From the NCBI GenBank assembly GCA_965226185.1, contig CBDDCT010000007.1, positions 124,001 through 188,000 on the forward strand: a stretch of 64,000 nt of DNA. Direction: 5' to 3'. Every line of letters starts with the position of its first letter. The stretch's first letter is position 1. A program made the position numbers and the translations under genes. This DNA is from CBDCYS01 sp965226185. GTDB taxonomy: Bacteria; Acidobacteriota; Terriglobia; Bryobacterales; UBA6623. A model generated the notes under the pieces. It saw only the letters and a list, made by a program, of their open reading frames with translations. It had not been told where the DNA came from and ran no database searches. Positions 26,701-36,110 of the stretch are shown here, in pieces.

Positions 26701-28114
26701 GATATTGTCAAATGTTGTGGATGGGCCGAGGTCAGGCGGCGTTCTCCTGAACCATCAATCCATCCTTGAATTCCTTTCCATCTAAGACATGAACGATCAC
26801 TTCTGACCCGTTCAGGCGCCGCCAGTGGCGTTCGGCCTGGCGGGCCAGCATGAAGACCATCGTCAACGAAGCTTCCCGGCTGCCGCAACCCTTCGTTCGT
26901 CGCTGCCGCAATCGGACCGTCGCAAAGGTGGATTCGATCGGATTCGTCGTCCGCAAGTGCCCCCAGTGCTCGGCCGGAAAGTCGTAGAAAGCCAGCAGCG
27001 CCTTGCGGTCTTTCTCCAGACACTCGACCGCTTTAGGAAACTTCTTCTCATATAAGTTTTTGAAACGGTCCAGGGCTTTCTCCGCCGCCTGGCGGCTCTC
27101 CGCCAAATAGATGTCGCGCAGCGCCTGCTTGGCTTTGCCCTGCATGCTCCGCGGCAGCTTGTTGAGCACGTTGGCCGTCTTGTGGAGCCAGCAACGCTGC
27201 TCCCGGGTTGCCGGATAGACCTTGCGCAAGGCCGCCCAGAAGCCCAGCGTGCCGTCGCCTACCGCCAACTTCGGCTCCAGCTCGAGCCCCTGCCGTTTCA
27301 AGTCCTCGAGCAGCTCCCGCCACGACAGCTCGCTTTCGCGAAAGCCGTCGTGCACCGCCAGCAGCTGCTTGCGGCCGTCTTCGAGCGCTCCCATCACCAC
27401 CAGCAAACACTGCCGTTCATCGTCCAGACGGACGTTCGAATAGATGCCGTCGGCCCAAATGTAAACAAAACGCTGGCCGCTGAGGTCGCGCTTCGACCAA
27501 GCCTCGTACTCGCGGCGCCAGACGTCTTTGAGACGCACCACCGTCGCCGCCGACAGGCCTGGAGCGTCGGGTCCCAGCAAGGCCTCCAGCGCCTCGCTGA
27601 AATCGCCCGTCGAGATTCCTTTCAGGTACAGCCACGGGATCAGTTCTTCGACGCTTTTCGTGCGCCGCAGGTAGGGCGGCAGAATCTCGGATGTGAAACG
27701 AAAGCGCCGGCCCTGCTCATCGACTCGGCGATCGTCGACCCGCGGCGCCTGGATCTTCAGCTGACCCGCGCCGCTGACAATGGTGCGCTGGCGGGCGTGA
27801 CCGTTGCGCACCACCAGCCGCCGGCCGTCCTGGCCGACTTCGTGCTGATGCGCTTCGATGTAGGCGGCTACTTCGGCTTCCACGGCCTTGACGAGCATCT
27901 GGCGCGCTCCTTGGCGCAGCAGTTCATCCAAGGGCGAGTGTTGCTTTCCATCCATGACTTGGGGCTTGACTTGACTGCTGCTCTCAGCAGCTTCACACTG
28001 ACTCATGGCGTATCCTCCTTGTTCCTTTCCAGGAAACGATTGAATTGATTCCTCAATCGTCAGGATACGCCGCCTTCCCTCAGCCCCTCATCCACAACTT
28101 TTGGTTATATCTCT
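26701..28114 (-). mobile_element. IS256-family element, about 1414 bp
   Basis: The transposase gene is bracketed by imperfect inverted ends (GATATTGTCAAATGTTGTGGATG at the left; the right end reads, inverted, GATATAACCAAAAGTTGTGGATG), with the 9-bp direct repeat CGGCATGGA at 26692-26700 and 28115-28123. An 8-9 bp duplication is normal for IS256. Exact ends may shift by one or two bases. It sits between two flp units. Confidence 0.8.
26732..28006 (-). CDS. IS256-family (Mutator-type) transposase
   Basis: The 424-residue transposase shows the family's DDE signature: FVYIWADGIYSNVRLDD (first Asp), LAVGDGTLGFWAALRKVYP (second Asp), QRCWLHKTANVLNKLP, and HLRTTNPIESTFATVRLRQR with the Glu. The length is typical and the frame intact. 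It starts at ATG 28006 with an AAGGAGG just upstream. Confidence 0.94.
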   Translation of the reverse strand: MSQCEAAESSSQVKPQVMDGKQHSPLDELLRQGARQMLVKAVEAEVAAYIEAHQHEVGQDGRRLVVRNGHARQRTIVSGAGQLKIQAPRVDDRRVDEQGRRFRFTSEILPPYLRRTKSVEELIPWLYLKGISTGDFSEALEALLGPDAPGLSAATVVRLKDVWRREYEAWSKRDLSGQRFVYIWADGIYSNVRLDDERQCLLVVMGALEDGRKQLLAVHDGFRESELSWRELLEDLKRQGLELEPKLAVGDGTLGFWAALRKVYPATREQRCWLHKTANVLNKLPRSMQGKAKQALRDIYLAESRQAAEKALDRFKNLYEKKFPKAVECLEKDRKALLAFYDFPAEHWGHLRTTNPIESTFATVRLRQRRTKGCGSREASLTMVFMLARQAERHWRRLNGSEVIVHVLDGKEFKDGLMVQENAA

Positions 28115-28289
28115 CGGCATGGATACGCAGGTCGCTCCGGAAGCAGGGGAACAGAAATTGGCTTCAGCACTCCAAACAAACGGGTTGCATTCGATGGACC
28201 TTGGCCGAGAAGAAGTCGTGGCTGGGAAATATGCCTGAGCGAGGAGACGGCGGTGGCGGTGTGGATATATCGGAAAGGCAAACTGAAAG

Positions 28290-28316
28290 AGGCCACCCCG
28301 CGGGATGGCCTCTGAC
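28290..28316 (-). terminator. hairpin downstream of the third flp gene
   Basis: The stem GAGGCCA/TGGCCTC around CCCCGCGGGA, followed on the minus strand by CTCTTTC. It is the counterpart of the hairpin at 26282-26308 and the same distance from its flp stop. Confidence 0.55.
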
Positions 28317-28346
28317 CCGTAATGCTGAATACGTTGAATCAGCTTT

Positions 28347-28535
28347 TTACGCTTGTGCGGCGTTTCCAACCAAGCTCGCCATCTTGCTAAAGATGATGCT
28401 GATGTTGTTGGAAATACCCGGCAGGATCGCGCCCGCGGCGACGGCGATAAAGCCAGCCAGCAAAGCGTATTCCACCATATCCTGACCGCGCTCGTCTTTG
28501 ACAAGCCTGAGGATCAAACTGTACAGTTTATTCAT
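28347..28535 (-). CDS. Flp family type IVb pilin
   Basis: The 62-residue prepilin MNKLYSLILRLVKDERG-QDMVEYALL is identical to the 26337-26525 product except at residue 3 (K for R). The start at 28535 is chosen to match its paralogues; the frame extends 66 bp further upstream without a ribosome binding site. An AAGGAGAATGG-like site lies directly before it. The strain could thus express up to three mature pilins. Confidence 0.92.
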   Translation of the reverse strand: MNKLYSLILRLVKDERGQDMVEYALLAGFIAVAAGAILPGISNNISIIFSKMASLVGNAAQA

Positions 28536-28620
28536 TCCATTCTCCTTTTTCTGTTGACTATTGAACGGATTGTGCTGTACCACAACCAATGCAACCATCA
28601 TGCGATAGGACCCCGATTTC

Positions 28621-28650
28621 TGCCAATGGCTCAGCAGTACTCTTTTTCAG
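28621..28650 (-). promoter_or_regulatory. conserved upstream block of the third intact flp gene
   Basis: TGCCAATGGCTCAGCAGTAC followed by TCTTTTTCAG, 86 bp before the start codon at 28535. It matches the blocks at 25725 and 26613. Confidence 0.55.
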
Positions 28651-28829
28651 CAAGGTGAAAACACTAAGGCCCCCCTACGTATCCGCTAGTTCCGAGTGCG
28701 AAATGAGACTGATTCGGAGAGCTTGAGCCTCTGGATGTAACCTGTATCACAGTTCATCTGTGTGGCGAGGAATCTTTTCAGTGATTTCCGAAGCACGCGC
28801 TGTCGTGCGCGATTTCTTGAACAAACCAC

Positions 28830-29447
28830 TTGAAGGTCGATCTCCCCTCCGGCAAAGCCCATGACTACGACGGCAACGAGCTCGAGACCCCGGTCCGCAA
28901 AATTGTCGCCGACCGGCAATGCCTGGTCTGGGACACCGATCAGCGCGTAGCCGCGGTTGGACCCTCCATCTACCTCGACGAAAACGATGACCCCTATTTT
29001 CTGCTTCCCGTGTCAGATGAGACACCCTATCGCAGCTGCTTCTATTTCGTCAGGCGAAGCAAGGACCGCTGGATCAAAACCGCCATTGCCAGGACGTCGC
29101 ACCCGTTCAACTCATGCCACCTCGGCCGCGCCGCCGCCGGCACGTTCAAAGCTTTTCTCGTGAGGGGCGAGGGGGAGAGCCACTCCGAAGACGATATGGA
29201 CAGCTACGGGTGGGGAACCAAAGTGGAGGAGTGGGTTTCCGGCCGCAGCGGCGAGAACTGGAAGCTCGTGCGAGACCTGAGCCCCAAGCCGGGATACAAA
29301 TATCAGAACATCCAGTTCGTCCCGAGAGATCCGCGAGAGAGAGTCAAAGATCTGTTTCTGTTCTACGGCTGGCAGAGCGCGTTCGGGTCCGGTACGGCCT
29401 TCCTGTGGGACCCTCAGAGCCGTGACCGCAAGGGAGCGTCCCGCTAA
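28830..29447 (+). pseudogene. C-terminal fragment of a BNR-repeat (BNR_4-like) protein
   Basis: The open frame reads DLPSGKAHDYDGNELETPVR, YLDENDDPYFLLPVSDET, TSHPFNSCHLGRAAAGTF and KDLFLFYGWQSAFGSGTAFL, typical of secreted BNR_4 family proteins (sialidase-like propellers often linked to polysaccharide use). The N-terminal half and signal peptide are missing and the start is only a TTG, so I read it as a remnant. The stop TAA at 29445-29447 is part of the CTAA target duplication of the following IS; the same TAA occurs after the IS, so the insertion hit the stop codon without changing the protein. Confidence 0.7.
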
Positions 29448-31194
29448 CCCGCATTTCTCATCGATTCCCGAAAACGGGGTTGGCGGGGCGCGCGGGATGG
29501 GATTTCATGGTCTTGAGGCGGCATCGCCTCTCGGCGGGGCCGCCGTGGGGCAGAAACGGCCCGGCATGCTGTCCGCGACCCTGGCCGAGGCGTTTTTCGT
29601 CTGTTTTTGGGCAAACCTCGATTGCCGCCCCTGTCGAGCCCTGTGTGCTTCAAGTATTACTTGAACTCGCCTTGCCGTTTTCAGCAGCGCCGCGGCTCCC
29701 CCCGTTCGAGATTCTCATACGCTTGGGCGAACACCCCCGCCCAGGCGTATCCCGTCGCCAGCGAAATCCACACTTTGCGCGCCGTGATCCGGATGCGCGC
29801 TCCGATCTTCAACAACCGCAGCCGGATCGTCGTGCATTGCGCCCGCGCCATCTTCGTCCCCGCCAACCCCAGCCGCCGCAGCGTCTCCAGCAAACAGTAC
29901 CCGATCGATGAAAAATATAAGCGGATCTGATTCGACCGCAATAGCGCGGTCGAGGTGCGGTCGGCGAACAGCCCCAGCTGCTGCTCCTTGATGCGGTTCT
30001 CCATCTCTCCGCGGGCGCAGTAGATCGTCTCGTATAAGTGTTGCGCCGCCGCTTGCTTGGGCGTCAGCGACGTCACCACGAAACGCGGGTTTTCGCCCTT
30101 CGCCAGATACTCCGCCTTGGCCACCACCCTGCGCCCCCGCGCCCAGCTGGTTCGCGTGCGGTAGCGGAAATCCCCGAACGCCCGGGCCGCCTTGCCCCTC
30201 TTGGCGAAACGCCGCCGCGCCAGCTTCATCCGTCTCTTGATCAGGCGCTCTAAACGCTCGTTTTTCGCCAGTCCGAACACGTAATCCACGCCCTGGTTCT
30301 CGCACCAGCTCATGATCTCGTCGCGGCAAAAACCGCTGTCGGCCCGCAGCAGGATCTCGACCTCGGGCCACACCCGCCGCAGTTGTTCGACGATGCGCCG
30401 GACCTCTTCGAGCGACCCCGCCGAGGCGTCGATGTTGGACGGCCGCAGGCGCGCGCACAGCAACTGGTCCCCGGCGAAAATGTAGAGCGGCAGGTAGCAA
30501 TAGTGTCCGTAGTAGCCGTGAAAAAAGCGCCCCTCTTGGCGGCCGTGCAGCGCGTCGTCGGTGGCGTCGAGATCGAGCACGATGCGCTCGGGCTGGCACG
30601 GCTGCGATTGAATGTAGAGCGAGGTCAGCAGACGGTCGGCCGCGCCCGTGTCGAGAACGATCTTCTTGTAACGGCTTTGCGCGCCGGCCTTGGCCGGGGT
30701 CAACTCCAGGCGGTTGAGAGTGCTCTTGCCGGCGCCCGCCTTGCCGCGGTCTTGGGCTCGGCGGCGCTGCTTGCCTTCGAGGTCTTGTTTGCCGCTCAGC
30801 AGGGCCAGCAGCGGGTCGGAGCGCAGCTGATCGTGATCGTTGAGGTCCTCATAACCCAGCGCCAGCCCGTAGACGCGCTGCGAGACCAGCTCGCGCACGC
30901 TGTGTTCGACTTGCGCGGGCTGGCGGTGATCACGGAAGCAGGCGGCGAACTGCCGCACGATGCCGCTGCGCTGTTCGGTCTGGCGCAACAGCATGGCGCC
31001 GCCGTCGGAGGTGATCATGCCGCCGTCGAAACGGGCTACCACCTGGCGGCGGCCATGGTCGGCGAAGGTGAAGCTGGTTTGGGTACACTCTGTCATGGCA
31101 GGGGTCGCTTTCTTGCTGGCTGAAACATATTGTAATCATTATGTTTGTGCCACAAAAGGCGGCCTTCCGCCAACCCCGCGATGAGAAATCCGGG
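29448..31194 (-). mobile_element. complete IS1380-family element, 1747 bp
   Basis: The ends are 16-bp inverted repeats with one mismatch, CCCGCATTTCTCATCG at 29448 and, inverted, CCCGGATTTCTCATCG ending at 31194. They are flanked by the direct repeat CTAA (29444-29447 and 31195-31198). One transposase gene lies inside, with about 230 bp of non-coding DNA on its 3' side. It is a different subgroup from the elements at 23267 and 41327. Confidence 0.93.
29681..31096 (-). CDS. IS1380-family transposase
   Basis: The 471-residue transposase has MITSDGGAMLLRQTEQRSGI near the start and GYEDLNDHDQLRSDPLL, both typical of the family, then IVLDLDATDDALHGRQEG (first Asp), LLRADSGFCRDEIM (second Asp) and YCARGEMENRIKEQQLG (Glu). 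The frame is intact. The start ATG at 31096 is about 100 bp inside the element's right end. Confidence 0.94.
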   Translation of the reverse strand: MTECTQTSFTFADHGRRQVVARFDGGMITSDGGAMLLRQTEQRSGIVRQFAACFRDHRQPAQVEHSVRELVSQRVYGLALGYEDLNDHDQLRSDPLLALLSGKQDLEGKQRRRAQDRGKAGAGKSTLNRLELTPAKAGAQSRYKKIVLDTGAADRLLTSLYIQSQPCQPERIVLDLDATDDALHGRQEGRFFHGYYGHYCYLPLYIFAGDQLLCARLRPSNIDASAGSLEEVRRIVEQLRRVWPEVEILLRADSGFCRDEIMSWCENQGVDYVFGLAKNERLERLIKRRMKLARRRFAKRGKAARAFGDFRYRTRTSWARGRRVVAKAEYLAKGENPRFVVTSLTPKQAAAQHLYETIYCARGEMENRIKEQQLGLFADRTSTALLRSNQIRLYFSSIGYCLLETLRRLGLAGTKMARAQCTTIRLRLLKIGARIRITARKVWISLATGYAWAGVFAQAYENLERGEPRRC

Positions 31195-31268
31195 CTAACT
31201 CTTTTCTTCACAGCCCATATGGGAGCGGTCCCAGGTTCGGATTGACGCCACCAGCCGTTAGCGGTCCC

Positions 31269-32342
31269 TTAGCCTTTCACCGTCCCTGCCTGCGTAGCCT
31301 TGAGGGCTTCGATCATCTTCTCGAAATCGACGGCGTCAATGTTGACTGTGAAATTGACTCTCGTGTCAGTTTCCGTGACGCCGATGCTGTCCAGGAAAAT
31401 GATCAACCCGGGATTCTTGGAGCCAATGGTCAGCCTCCCCATCGCCAGCAGGCCGCGCGCCGCGTCGCCGAGCAACCTAGCGTCTTCGGCGGATGTAAAC
31501 AGGCCCTCCGCTTTGAAGTCCAGCCCGTCCATCATGTCGAGCGCGAAGATGCTCTGTTGCATGGTCTTCAGAATGCGGGTCGCCGGCAGCTCTTGCGCGC
31601 TCGCCCCGTCGGGCCCCTCTTTCGGCATCAGTTTGCCCGGCTGCTCCGAGACACCCCAGATTTGATTCTTGGATTCGACGGTCTCGGCCAGACCAAGCAA
31701 TGCCGTGTTTTCGATCAAACTCGGACCCGCGTCGAACCTGCGGTCCAGCGCCTTGAGAACGATCTGTTGCGGACCGATGACAGCCGTAGTCCCGTCCAAG
31801 AAGGAAAGAGAAAACCACACCGGCTCCGGAGTCTTGATCTCGTCCCCGTCCTCGCTCTTCGCGGCATCGCCTCTGCTTCTGAAATGGTAAACGGCCAGCC
31901 CTCGGTACTCACTCGATTCCGTCGAGGTTCTTGCGAGAATGTCACCCAGGGCAGCGACATCAAATCGCCCCCGCGCCAAAGCCAGAAACGGCAGATCCGC
32001 CGGCGTTTTCATCCGCGAAGGGTCTCCCCACGACGCCACCAAAAGCCGCTCGACATGCCGCCGCGGATCGAAACCCGAGACGGCCGCAAAATTATCGATA
32101 GCCCCGCCGAAACCGCTCCCAGCTCCCCCGCCCTCCTTCTCGAGGTACTGGTAGAGCGGCGCTTCCGTCATGCGGGCAACATCGACACCCATTAAGGATG
32201 TCGTTCCCGGAGGCATCAAAGCCGCCAAGTCCCGATCGACAACCACAACCTGCGCGTGGGCGCACGCTGAATAAAAGATCTGCCCGCTGAGCGCCAACGT
32301 GACGACCCCCGCCAATATGAGTGAGAAAACCGGTCTTCGCAT
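31269..32342 (-). CDS. secreted protein of unknown function
   Basis: The 357-residue protein has a clear signal peptide (RPVFSLILAGVVTLALSGQI, then a likely AQA-type cleavage at AHAQVVV). The mature part is a mixed alpha/beta domain opening DLAALMPPGTTSLMGVDVAR, with LPFLALARGRFDVAALGDIL and LSFLDGTTAVIGPQQIVLKAL. This pattern recalls periplasmic proteins with self-limiting DUF3352-type repeats, but I do not recognise a named family with certainty. It precedes an ABC transporter on the same strand with a 150-bp gap holding repeats. Confidence 0.75.
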   Translation of the reverse strand: MRRPVFSLILAGVVTLALSGQIFYSACAHAQVVVVDRDLAALMPPGTTSLMGVDVARMTEAPLYQYLEKEGGGAGSGFGGAIDNFAAVSGFDPRRHVERLLVASWGDPSRMKTPADLPFLALARGRFDVAALGDILARTSTESSEYRGLAVYHFRSRGDAAKSEDGDEIKTPEPVWFSLSFLDGTTAVIGPQQIVLKALDRRFDAGPSLIENTALLGLAETVESKNQIWGVSEQPGKLMPKEGPDGASAQELPATRILKTMQQSIFALDMMDGLDFKAEGLFTSAEDARLLGDAARGLLAMGRLTIGSKNPGLIIFLDSIGVTETDTRVNFTVNIDAVDFEKMIEALKATQAGTVKG

Positions 32343-32359
32343 AAGGTTGCTCCGTGACT

Positions 32360-32489
32360 GTACGTTGAGCCGTTGAGCCGTTGAGCTGTTGATCCGTTTG
32401 CCGTTGTTCCGCTGCTCGACCGCTCCGTGAGCTGTTAGCGCAAGCGACCAGCGGAGACACAGCTCAACCGCTCAACCGCTCAACGGAAC
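32360..32489. repeat. inverted clusters of a GTTGAGCc octamer
   Basis: At 32363-32391 the unit GTTGAGC recurs three to four times in tandem. At 32459-32488 the complement (GCTCAACC) recurs three times. The two clusters can fold on each other into a long imperfect stem. They lie between the ABC permease and the secreted-protein gene, so the structure may separate the two transcripts. Confidence 0.7.
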
Positions 32490-33335
32490 TCAATAATCCT
32501 TCCGCCGGAACACAAAAACACTCGCCGCCAGCATCACCGCCGCAAATACACCGGACGTCACCAGTGGCATCCAGGTTTCGATCTCACGGCCCAAAAAGGC
32601 CAGCCGCGCCATGTTGCCGATGCCGACAAATTTCGGGAACACGTAGTATAGTCCCGTCACCAGATCCCGCGGCCATTGCGAGTTGAAATAAGGACCAATG
32701 TTCTCGTGCTGCGAAAAAATTCCGCTCAGCAGCATCACGAAGTAAGTCACCATCGTCGCCAGCACCGCGCTCCGCGAAACCACCGCCACGAACAGCACGA
32801 GAGTCAGCAACACCGCGAACGCGTACACGGCGAGCGAGGCCGACGCCAGAAAACCAGCCTGCCAGATGTCCGTCTTCAGGCCCAAAATCGCCCACGCCCC
32901 GAACACCAAATAAAAAAGGTTGCACCCGACCACCGCCAGAGTGCCCAGAAACTTCCCTAGCAACAGATGCGGCCGGCTGATCGGTTTCGAGAGCAGCAAC
33001 TCGATCCGTCCCGGCTCGAAAATCGTCGGTATCAGTCCCGCCGACGCGAATACTGAGAAAAACAACCCTGCCGTGAACAGAAACACCGAGACCCCGCCCA
33101 GAACAGCGTTGACGACCGCTCCGATTTCCACGCCCTGGCCGCCATTGAAATCTTGCCCGAATATCTTTATCGCGGCCACGCCACCTTCGACAATATCGAT
33201 GTGGAGCACCAGCAGAAACAGCAGCATCAACACCGTCGAGCACCCAAAAAATCCCCAAAAAATCTTCCGCGAGAGCGATTCGCGAAACGTATCGAGAACC
33301 AGGGCGCCCGTCGCCGCCGCATAGCGCCCGATCAT
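32490..33335 (-). CDS. ABC-2 type permease (NosY-like)
   Basis: The membrane part of an ABC exporter. From MIGRYAAATGALVLDTFRES it has an N-terminal in-plane helix and about six membrane segments (KIFWGFFGCSTVLMLLFLLV, FLFTAGLFFSVFASAGLIPT, LAVYAFAVLLTLVLFVAVVS). The phrase FEPGRIELLLSKPISRPHLL is typical of the NosY/CcmB-like ABC-2 group. The start at 33335 is preferred to 33365; the gene overlaps the ATPase gene upstream by a few bases, so the two are coupled. The substrate is unknown. Confidence 0.87.
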   Translation of the reverse strand: MIGRYAAATGALVLDTFRESLSRKIFWGFFGCSTVLMLLFLLVLHIDIVEGGVAAIKIFGQDFNGGQGVEIGAVVNAVLGGVSVFLFTAGLFFSVFASAGLIPTIFEPGRIELLLSKPISRPHLLLGKFLGTLAVVGCNLFYLVFGAWAILGLKTDIWQAGFLASASLAVYAFAVLLTLVLFVAVVSRSAVLATMVTYFVMLLSGIFSQHENIGPYFNSQWPRDLVTGLYYVFPKFVGIGNMARLAFLGREIETWMPLVTSGVFAAVMLAASVFVFRRKDY

Positions 33336-34273
33336 CGCTCCTCCTTTGATTCTTCGATCGTGCACATGAACACGTCCTCGAGCGTCGACCGCTGCCGCTG
33401 AACCTCTTCAATCTGGGACCCGTGCTTGCGCAAGATGTCGATTCCTTCGTTCAAGCTGTCGCGATCCGGGAATTGCAGGCGGGCCATGCCGTTGCTGGAT
33501 GCGATGCTCGCCGCCTTCTCGCGAAGCTCCTCCAACGCCCCCTCCGCCGCATCGGGCGACGTCACCCGATAGCCGCTGCCCGCGGTGAGCTGGCCGACCC
33601 GCCCAGTCAGCGCCAGCTCGCCGCGCCGAATGATCGCCACCTCGTCGCAGAACAGTTCCACCTCCCCCAGCAAGTGCGAGTTCAGAAAAATCGTCGTGCC
33701 TTGCCGCCGCAGCTCATGGAGAATGTCGCGGATCATGCGCCGCCCCACCGGGTCGACACCGTCGCCGGGCTCGTCCAGTATCAGCAGAGAAGGACGGTGC
33801 ATCAATGCCTGCGCCAGCCCCAGCCGCTGCAGCATGCCCTTGGAATATTTGCCGATGCGAACATCCGCCCAGTCCGCCAGGCCCACCCGCTCGAGCAACT
33901 CGCCGGCCCTGCCGACGCGCTCGTCGCGGCCGCTCCCCGAGAGCGCCGCATAGAAATGCAGCATCTGACGGCCCGTGTCGTAGGGAGGCAAACGGTGATT
34001 CTCGGGCAAATAGCCCACCCGCCGCCGCGCCTCGGGGTGACGGCAGTCTTGCCCGAATAGATGTCCCGTCCCCGCCGTCGGGACAATCGACGACAGCAGC
34101 ATCTTGATAAATGTCGTCTTGCCCGAACCGTTCGGCCCCAGCAGCCCGAAGGCCGTCCCCGCTTCGACCTTGAGAGAAATCCCGTTGACCGCCTGAACCA
34201 CCCTCCGCGTAAAGAAGCTCCGAAAGTGCTTCGTCAGCCCCTCGGTTTGGATAACAGGCAAGGCCGCGCTCAT
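33332..34273 (-). CDS. ABC transporter ATP-binding protein
   Basis: The 313-residue ATPase that powers the adjacent ABC-2 permease. It has Walker A GPNGSGKTT, Q-loop region, the ABC signature YSKGMLQRLGLAQAL, Walker B LLILDEPGDGVDP and the switch His in IFLNSHLLGEVE. The C-terminal 80 residues form the extra domain seen in the multidrug/CcmA-NosF type. It starts at ATG 34273 and overlaps the permease start by four bases. Confidence 0.94.
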   Translation of the reverse strand: MSAALPVIQTEGLTKHFRSFFTRRVVQAVNGISLKVEAGTAFGLLGPNGSGKTTFIKMLLSSIVPTAGTGHLFGQDCRHPEARRRVGYLPENHRLPPYDTGRQMLHFYAALSGSGRDERVGRAGELLERVGLADWADVRIGKYSKGMLQRLGLAQALMHRPSLLILDEPGDGVDPVGRRMIRDILHELRRQGTTIFLNSHLLGEVELFCDEVAIIRRGELALTGRVGQLTAGSGYRVTSPDAAEGALEELREKAASIASSNGMARLQFPDRDSLNEGIDILRKHGSQIEEVQRQRSTLEDVFMCTIEESKEER

Positions 34274-34846
34274 CGAATCAAGGGTTACTCCTCTCCCTTA
34301 CGAAGTGTAGCGCGCCCAGGTTCCCTCACCCCTCGGGGATTCACCCCAGAAGCCGCGGCCACGGTTGACCCGCACTGAGATCCAAAATGTTTGTGTCAAC
34401 CGGCTGTATCCAAGATGTTGTCTCAACCTGCCGGACGTGGCGCAAGCTCTCAGCTTGCTGCGTCGACAATCGTGTCGACGCCTGTCAAAATACTCGGGCA
34501 TCGCGGACCTGATCGCCGGGCCAAGCTATCTAAAGTGACTCGGCCCCTGTCAGAATCGGAAACCATCATAGACTCCATTTCCGAAGCTTTCAGAGCCCGG
34601 AACGCCAGTAACGGGTCAGCTCCAGTGAGGAGTCGACCTCAAGAACTGGTCAAAGCGCACCGCGCGTGTACGGGGTCGAGGATTCGGGCTGGCTCTCCAT
34701 CTCTCCTCATCTCTCCCTCATCTCTCGGGTGCTTCGGTCCGACCCGCTGGACGAGCGGGAGGTAGGGGTTCGGCGCCGAACCAAACTACCCGAAATTCGA
34801 GCCGGTCCCGATTTTCCCTTGATCTGAGCTACTCTTTGAGAAGACC
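34274..34846. other. intergenic region before the RM remnant
   Basis: No credible gene. The right half has low-complexity CTCATCTCTCCCTCATCTCTC runs near 34700-34730. It lies at the start of the degraded mobile region. Confidence 0.55.
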
Positions 34847-35105
34847 ATGGCGACCTTCAGCCAGCTATTTGAGAATCTGTGTCAGCAATATTCAATTCCC
34901 CAAGAACGCGGAAAGCCTTTCGAAAGGATCTGCAAGTGGTACCTCCTGAATGACCCGAAGTACCGCAAGGTGATCAATCGCGTCTGGTTATTTAAAGAAT
35001 GGCCGGAGAACTGGGGGCCTGATCGGGGGATTGACCTCGTTGCGGAGACCAAAGTTGACAAAAAGTTGTGGGCAGTTCAGGCGAAGGCTTACGATCCCAA
35101 CCACT
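34847..35105 (+). pseudogene. N-terminal fragment of a nuclease-helicase restriction enzyme
   Basis: The first 85 residues (MATFSQLFENLCQQYSIPQE, GKPFERICKWYLLND, LFKEWPENWGPDRGIDLVAE, KLWAVQAKAYDPNHS) match the N-terminal PD-(D/E)xK nuclease of very large helicase-nuclease restriction enzymes (type ISP-like), with Glu26, Asp63 and Gln78-x-Lys80 present. After Asn-His-Ser the match stops at an out-of-frame joint with methyltransferase DNA at about 35105; the frame ends after 22 unrelated residues. The helicase and the rest of the enzyme are gone. Confidence 0.7.
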
Positions 35106-36060
35106 CCAGGCCCTGCTCTCCGGAAGAGAGGCCATCGGGAGCGACATCAATCCAGTCGCATTCTGCTTGACTCGAGCTAAGACCGCCGCGCCGTCAGCTG
35201 CATCCTTAAAGCGCCGACTCACCTTGCTGCAGACCCGTTTCGTTCAATCAGGGTGGGAGTCGTCGGCTGCGTCTATGCCAGAGTTCTTCCAAGTAGCCTA
35301 TGCGGCGAGAACCCTTCAACAACTCCTGTACTTGAGACGTGAGTTGCAGTGGCGGTCGTCTCGGGTTGATTGCATGTTGGCGGCTCTCGTGCTGGGCAGC
35401 TTGCACGGAGAGAGCGAGCGCTCTCCTTCGTATCTCAGCAATCAGATGCCACGCACGATCAGCACGAAGCCGAGCTATTCCGTTCGATTTTGGCGCGAGC
35501 ACGGCCATCACGCACCGGAACGCGAAGTCTTTGGTTTTCTCCGCAATCGCGTTGACTTCCGATACGAGAGCATTTCCCCAGACCTGCGGGCCAAAGCATT
35601 CGAGTGCGACTTCCGCGATCTCCCAGATCATCTAATCCAGGCCAAGCCCAAGCTCGTCGTCACGTCGCCTCCCTATCTGGATACGACGAACTTCGAAGAA
35701 GATCAGTGGCTCAGGCTGTGGTTCTTAGGCAGACCACCAAAGCCGACGTATTGCGAGCTTTCGAGGGACGATCGTCACGAGAATCCCGAATCCTATTGGC
35801 GGCTCGTGGGGGACATGTGGCGGATGCTCGGCCGCGTGCTGGCGCGGCGCTCGCACGTGGTCATTCGCATGGGCGGCAAGAAGCTCAGCCCAGAGGGGAT
35901 CATCGCCGGTCTCACCGCGAACAGCTGTTTCTCAGGGCGGAAGGTCGAGCTGATCCATTCAGAGGTGAGCCCACTTCGCAAGCGCCAGACTCACGCATTC
36001 AGACCCGACGCCCCAGGTGGCGGCTACGAAGTGGATTGTTGCTTTTCTGTTGCCTCTTAG
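35106..36060 (+). pseudogene. DNA methyltransferase, N-terminus deleted
   Basis: The frame, entered at the deletion joint, reads LQALLSGREAIGSDINPVAF (the SAM-binding Asp region following the lost FxGxGT motif) and later LVVTSPPYLDTTNFEEDQWL with the catalytic TSPPY of amino-methyltransferases (N6-adenine/N4-cytosine). The C-terminus EVSPLRKRQTHAFRPDAPGG looks complete. The expected first motif is missing, so the enzyme is probably dead. It would have been the partner of the nuclease fragment just before it. Confidence 0.75.
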
Positions 36061-36110
36061 CGTACGGGACGGCATTGTCAAGTTAACGGCGGTCGGCGAC
36101 AATCGGCTCA

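Noticed and set aside
25725..28650. Sigma54 promoters before the flp genes
   Set aside because: The TTGGCA-like part is present but the GC element does not fall at the required 10-bp spacing in any of the three copies.
32360..32489. CRISPR array
   Set aside because: The units are 7-8 bp, adjacent and in two orientations, with no spacers and no cas genes.
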